Position numbers and translations under genes: made by a program. The notes under the pieces are model-generated. The model was not told where the DNA came from. It made no database searches and was given only the letters and a program-made list of their open reading frames with translations. Shown here one piece after another: positions 61,708 through 64,000 of a stretch of DNA of 64,000 bases (the first letter of the stretch is position 1; each line of letters starts with the position of its first letter). Source of the stretch: JBPOFY01 sp051252415 (GTDB lineage: Bacteria; Verrucomicrobiota; Verrucomicrobiia; Opitutales; Coraliomargaritaceae); assembly GCA_051252415.1 (NCBI GenBank), contig JBPOGA010000008.1, positions 105,594-169,593 on the forward strand. The letters are read 5' to 3'.

Positions 61708-63663
61708 TTAATTACTGAGCTCTGCGATTTCCTGCTCTAAACGTAGTATTTCCCGTTGTTGATCTAGGCTTCTAACTAAAGCATCGTGCGCAATTTGACC
61801 GGAATCAACATTTGGAGTCTTGGGAGTCAACCCAGCGATCGCTACCTGAAGCGCTAGCAATTCTTTTGCTCGAGTCAGCTCAGTGATAGACTGATTATGC
61901 GCAATATCCAATGCATCCGGTGCCTTCTGCAGTTCCTTGAGTTCCTGCTCAAGCTTCACCATCGCGACTTCTTGAGCGATGGCGTCATCAGACTGTGCAA
62001 GTGTGTTCACCTTAATGGTGAGCAATTCCTTAAGTAGAGAAATGTATGGATCAATCACCTTCGCTGGTAATGCAGCAAGCTCAGCCCCTGGCGCCTCACG
62101 ATCAACAGAAACACTGCGAATTAGCCCCTGTTCCAATTTAATCCCAGTCTTAGACTTACCGATTGCAAGCGTTTCTATAGGCACTCGGTAGGCTTCAGGT
62201 GAAGGCAATGTAACCATAGCTGAATGCTGTGAATATTCAGCAGGAATCGGGACATCCACGTCCTTCTTCTCAACTATATGTAACTTCATCAGATCAGTAG
62301 CAAAGCCCTTCATGAAGCTATTAAAATCCGCTCCAAGTAGCTTAGCCTTGTCCTTCGCAGTCTCAGCATCATCCAAATGCTCTTTAACTTTGGCAGTATG
62401 TAATTCAATGTAAGTAGGAAAAATCAACATATTGAAATTACTACGACCATCATCAAGCGATCCAACATTATCCAACCACTTATCCAAACGATCAAAGTGA
62501 CTAGTTCTGGCTGCTTTAGCTTCATCAACTTTAGCGGTCGCATCATCTTTCAACTCTCCACGAGCTTTATTGTATGTGCTGGAATCGGTTATTATTTTCT
62601 TATTCAAGACACCCACCACCGGCTTCAGCTTTGAAACTAGGTTACTCACAGCGAGCCTATTCGATGCTTCTAAATTCGGAAGAACCGACACTTCAAGGAC
62701 TGCAGGTCGCTCAGTTTTGACCAAAATACTATTTTTATAATTCTTCGAAGGTACTTCCCTCGGACATGCCTTACACGCCTGCCCTAATCGAGGTCGTTTC
62801 TGACAATCACACACTTTTGAGACTGTCGCATCAAATGTTGATACTTGGGTGCGCGGATCATCATAAACAATACTAAGCTTCACATCGAAGCGACCTCCGA
62901 CCGTCTCATCAGCCAGCGAATCAAGATCCCTATAAATCAACTGGCGGTTCAATAACTGGGCATCCACTCCCTCAATAATATCACTAAATGACATGACGAT
63001 GCCCTCAGTCTTCAAATCCTTTCTAACAGCCGCATAAATGTCAGAAATTAAATCCTCATCCATCGCATGAATTAGGTTAAAGATCTCATCTCCATATCGT
63101 CCTTTAACAAATGCAGTAAATTTTCCCTTTAGGGCCGTCTTATCAAGAGCCGCCTTATCAAGATCAGCATCCACACGAATCGTATTCACTTTCACTCGAG
63201 GCCCAAAAGCTTCAAACATTCCTGGTTCAAGCCCCTCGAATAAATCATATTGCCCTTTAAGGGCAGACGCATGCTGCATGCTGAATATAAATGTCGCGAT
63301 GGATTCAATGACTTCCGCAGCCTTACTCTCTCCCTCGTAATCGACTGAATTCAGTAAACCACCAGAAACACCCACTGTCGTCTTTGATTCAGTAAAGACG
63401 CTATTGTTAATATCTAAAGTGAAGGCTGATTTTCGATCAGCGACAGTATGCTTCTTAACATCCACCTTAATCGCAGTAACTTTGCCCTCCTTATCCATTA
63501 CTGGACTCGTTTCCAATATGATGACGGGCTTAGGTAAAAAATACGGAATGCCTTCGGTCGGCTCCTTCGACAGCGATGATAACTCTAATTTCTTAGAATC
63601 GACTCCAGAAAACAATGAAGAAGTCATGAATATTAAGGCGACGAGAACCAAATAGAATTTCAT
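61708..63663 (-). CDS. Large secreted protein of unknown function
   Basis: 651 residues with a signal peptide (about 1-19, cut near FSG). The middle has a Cys cluster (CDCQKRPRLGQACKACPRE, about 279-297), a possible zinc or disulfide site. The C-terminal 150 residues are helical and Glu/Lys-rich with heptad-like spacing, probably coiled coil ('EQELKELQKAPDALD', 'SLDQQREILRLEQEIAELSN'). No domain was recognised. The ATG at 63663 (MKFYLVLVAL) is preferred, because the frame upstream adds a second hydrophobic run. It lies between copies B and C of the candidate RNA. Confidence 0.65.
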   Translation of the reverse strand: MKFYLVLVALIFMTSSLFSGVDSKKLELSSLSKEPTEGIPYFLPKPVIILETSPVMDKEGKVTAIKVDVKKHTVADRKSAFTLDINNSVFTESKTTVGVSGGLLNSVDYEGESKAAEVIESIATFIFSMQHASALKGQYDLFEGLEPGMFEAFGPRVKVNTIRVDADLDKAALDKTALKGKFTAFVKGRYGDEIFNLIHAMDEDLISDIYAAVRKDLKTEGIVMSFSDIIEGVDAQLLNRQLIYRDLDSLADETVGGRFDVKLSIVYDDPRTQVSTFDATVSKVCDCQKRPRLGQACKACPREVPSKNYKNSILVKTERPAVLEVSVLPNLEASNRLAVSNLVSKLKPVVGVLNKKIITDSSTYNKARGELKDDATAKVDEAKAARTSHFDRLDKWLDNVGSLDDGRSNFNMLIFPTYIELHTAKVKEHLDDAETAKDKAKLLGADFNSFMKGFATDLMKLHIVEKKDVDVPIPAEYSQHSAMVTLPSPEAYRVPIETLAIGKSKTGIKLEQGLIRSVSVDREAPGAELAALPAKVIDPYISLLKELLTIKVNTLAQSDDAIAQEVAMVKLEQELKELQKAPDALDIAHNQSITELTRAKELLALQVAIAGLTPKTPNVDSGQIAHDALVRSLDQQREILRLEQEIAELSN

Positions 63664-63799
63664 ACACAACAAAACAGCCCATCGAATTAAGATTAGCAAT
63701 ATGAATAACGCCAATAAGAACAATTAATAGCCCTCTTCCGCCTACAAAAATAACAACATGGCCCCATTTTTGCCAAAAAAATCAGAAAATTACAGAGAC

Positions 63800-63923
63800 A
63801 TTCGAAAACTCAGTATCCTGAGGAACTTCTTCGAATCAGCGGAGACTATGTTATACGTCATGCATGGCATGGCTTTTTCATATGTTAAGTTAGGGGTAAC
63901 TTATTAGGTAAAAAACAAACACC
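63800..63923 (+). ncRNA. Candidate structured RNA, copy C, interrupted
   Basis: The same stems as copy B: ATTCGAA ... TTCGAAT with an inner CTCAG-TATC-CTGAG, then GTCATG-CATGG-CATGGC (63857-63873) and AAGTTA-GGGG-TAACTT. Homology with copy B stops inside the first terminator arm at 63923, where insertion-sequence-like DNA begins. So this copy has no terminator of its own. Confidence 0.55.
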
Positions 63924-64000
63924 GGTTCGGCACAAGGACATAGGTAACAGTTAACACAAGGACATCGGTAACACATAAATGGCGCTTATGCCATGGAACC
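63924..64000 (+). mobile_element. End of an insertion sequence, probably IS481-like (partial)
   Basis: Two direct repeats of ACAAGGACATMGGTAAC (63933-63949 and 63955-63974 approximately) lead to a start codon at 63979 or 63988. The second reads ATG CCA TGG AAC, that is 'MPWN'. IS481-type transposases commonly begin 'MPWK', and 'ggacat.ggtaac' repeats lie upstream of such genes. The transposase runs out of the window. The identification rests on this short stretch only. Confidence 0.55.

Noticed and set aside
1..64000. tRNA or rRNA genes
   Set aside because: No cloverleaf or conserved rRNA stretch could be recognised by eye on either strand.

Overview
The window looks like chromosomal DNA of a diderm, probably marine, Verrucomicrobiota bacterium of the Opitutales/Puniceicoccales type (Coraliomargarita- or Lentimonas-like). 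That placement is an inference from gene content: lpxA and an LptF/G permease show an outer membrane with LPS, and a formylglycine sulfatase, a GH78 rhamnosidase, a DUF2264 protein and a DUF1080 protein occur close together, as they do in algal-polysaccharide degraders of that group. No rRNA, tRNA, CRISPR array or prophage was found.

Layout. 0-5 kb: a secreted protein with two secretin-N-like modules, then an ABC-2 exporter operon (ATPase, permease, periplasmic partner) joined by two ATGA overlaps. 5-24 kb: housekeeping genes, including a thioredoxin-like lipoprotein-size secreted protein, an SDR, treZ, a SleB-type hydrolase, lptG-rlmI, a Na+ symporter with its MetS-like small subunit, Hpt, a glycosyltransferase, ptsI, ispE, pyrF, ispD, entericidin, an orphan peptide ABC ATPase, an IMPase/CysQ-like phosphatase, a small-molecule kinase, PhnA and MscS. 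24.8-39.6 kb: a heavy-metal island, almost all on the minus strand: dmeR-dmeF (Ni/Co), a copper P-type ATPase with its own HMA-AraC regulator, a cytochrome c lipoprotein with a metal-binding tail, CusA-CusB-CusC, a Cys-rich small protein and two stand-alone DUF3347-like proteins. Part of this island is a decayed tandem duplication. 39.8-41.7 kb: pdxA and lpxA. 41.7-46.2 kb: accessory DNA with repeats and a run of small unrecognised genes. 46.3-56.4 kb: carbohydrate genes (rhamnosidase, sulfatase, DUF2264, DUF1080) separated by repeat-rich gaps. 56.9-63.7 kb: a membrane protein, a frameshifted gene, a Cache/HAMP/PP2C phosphatase, a methyltransferase and a large secreted protein of unknown role. 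The window ends inside an insertion sequence, probably of the IS481 type.

Two things are not explained by the genes. First, nearly every long gap carries short imperfect palindromes that begin with GTAG or GGAG and often sit as inverted pairs. This is the architecture of REP/BIME elements mobilised by RAYT (TnpA-REP) enzymes, but here there are at least ten different sequence families and no RAYT gene in view. Second, a stretch of about 125-150 nt occurs three times (52.4, 61.3 and 63.8 kb) with the same predicted hairpins. Two copies end in an intrinsic terminator, and the third is cut in its terminator by the insertion sequence at the window edge. This is a candidate multicopy small RNA.

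In the metal island the genes make a coherent system: cytoplasmic export by CopA and DmeF, trans-envelope export by CusCBA, periplasmic capture by DUF3347-like domains, HMBD Cys motifs and His-rich proteins, and sensing by DmeR and the HMA-AraC protein. All functions are read from sequence motifs; no database search was run.
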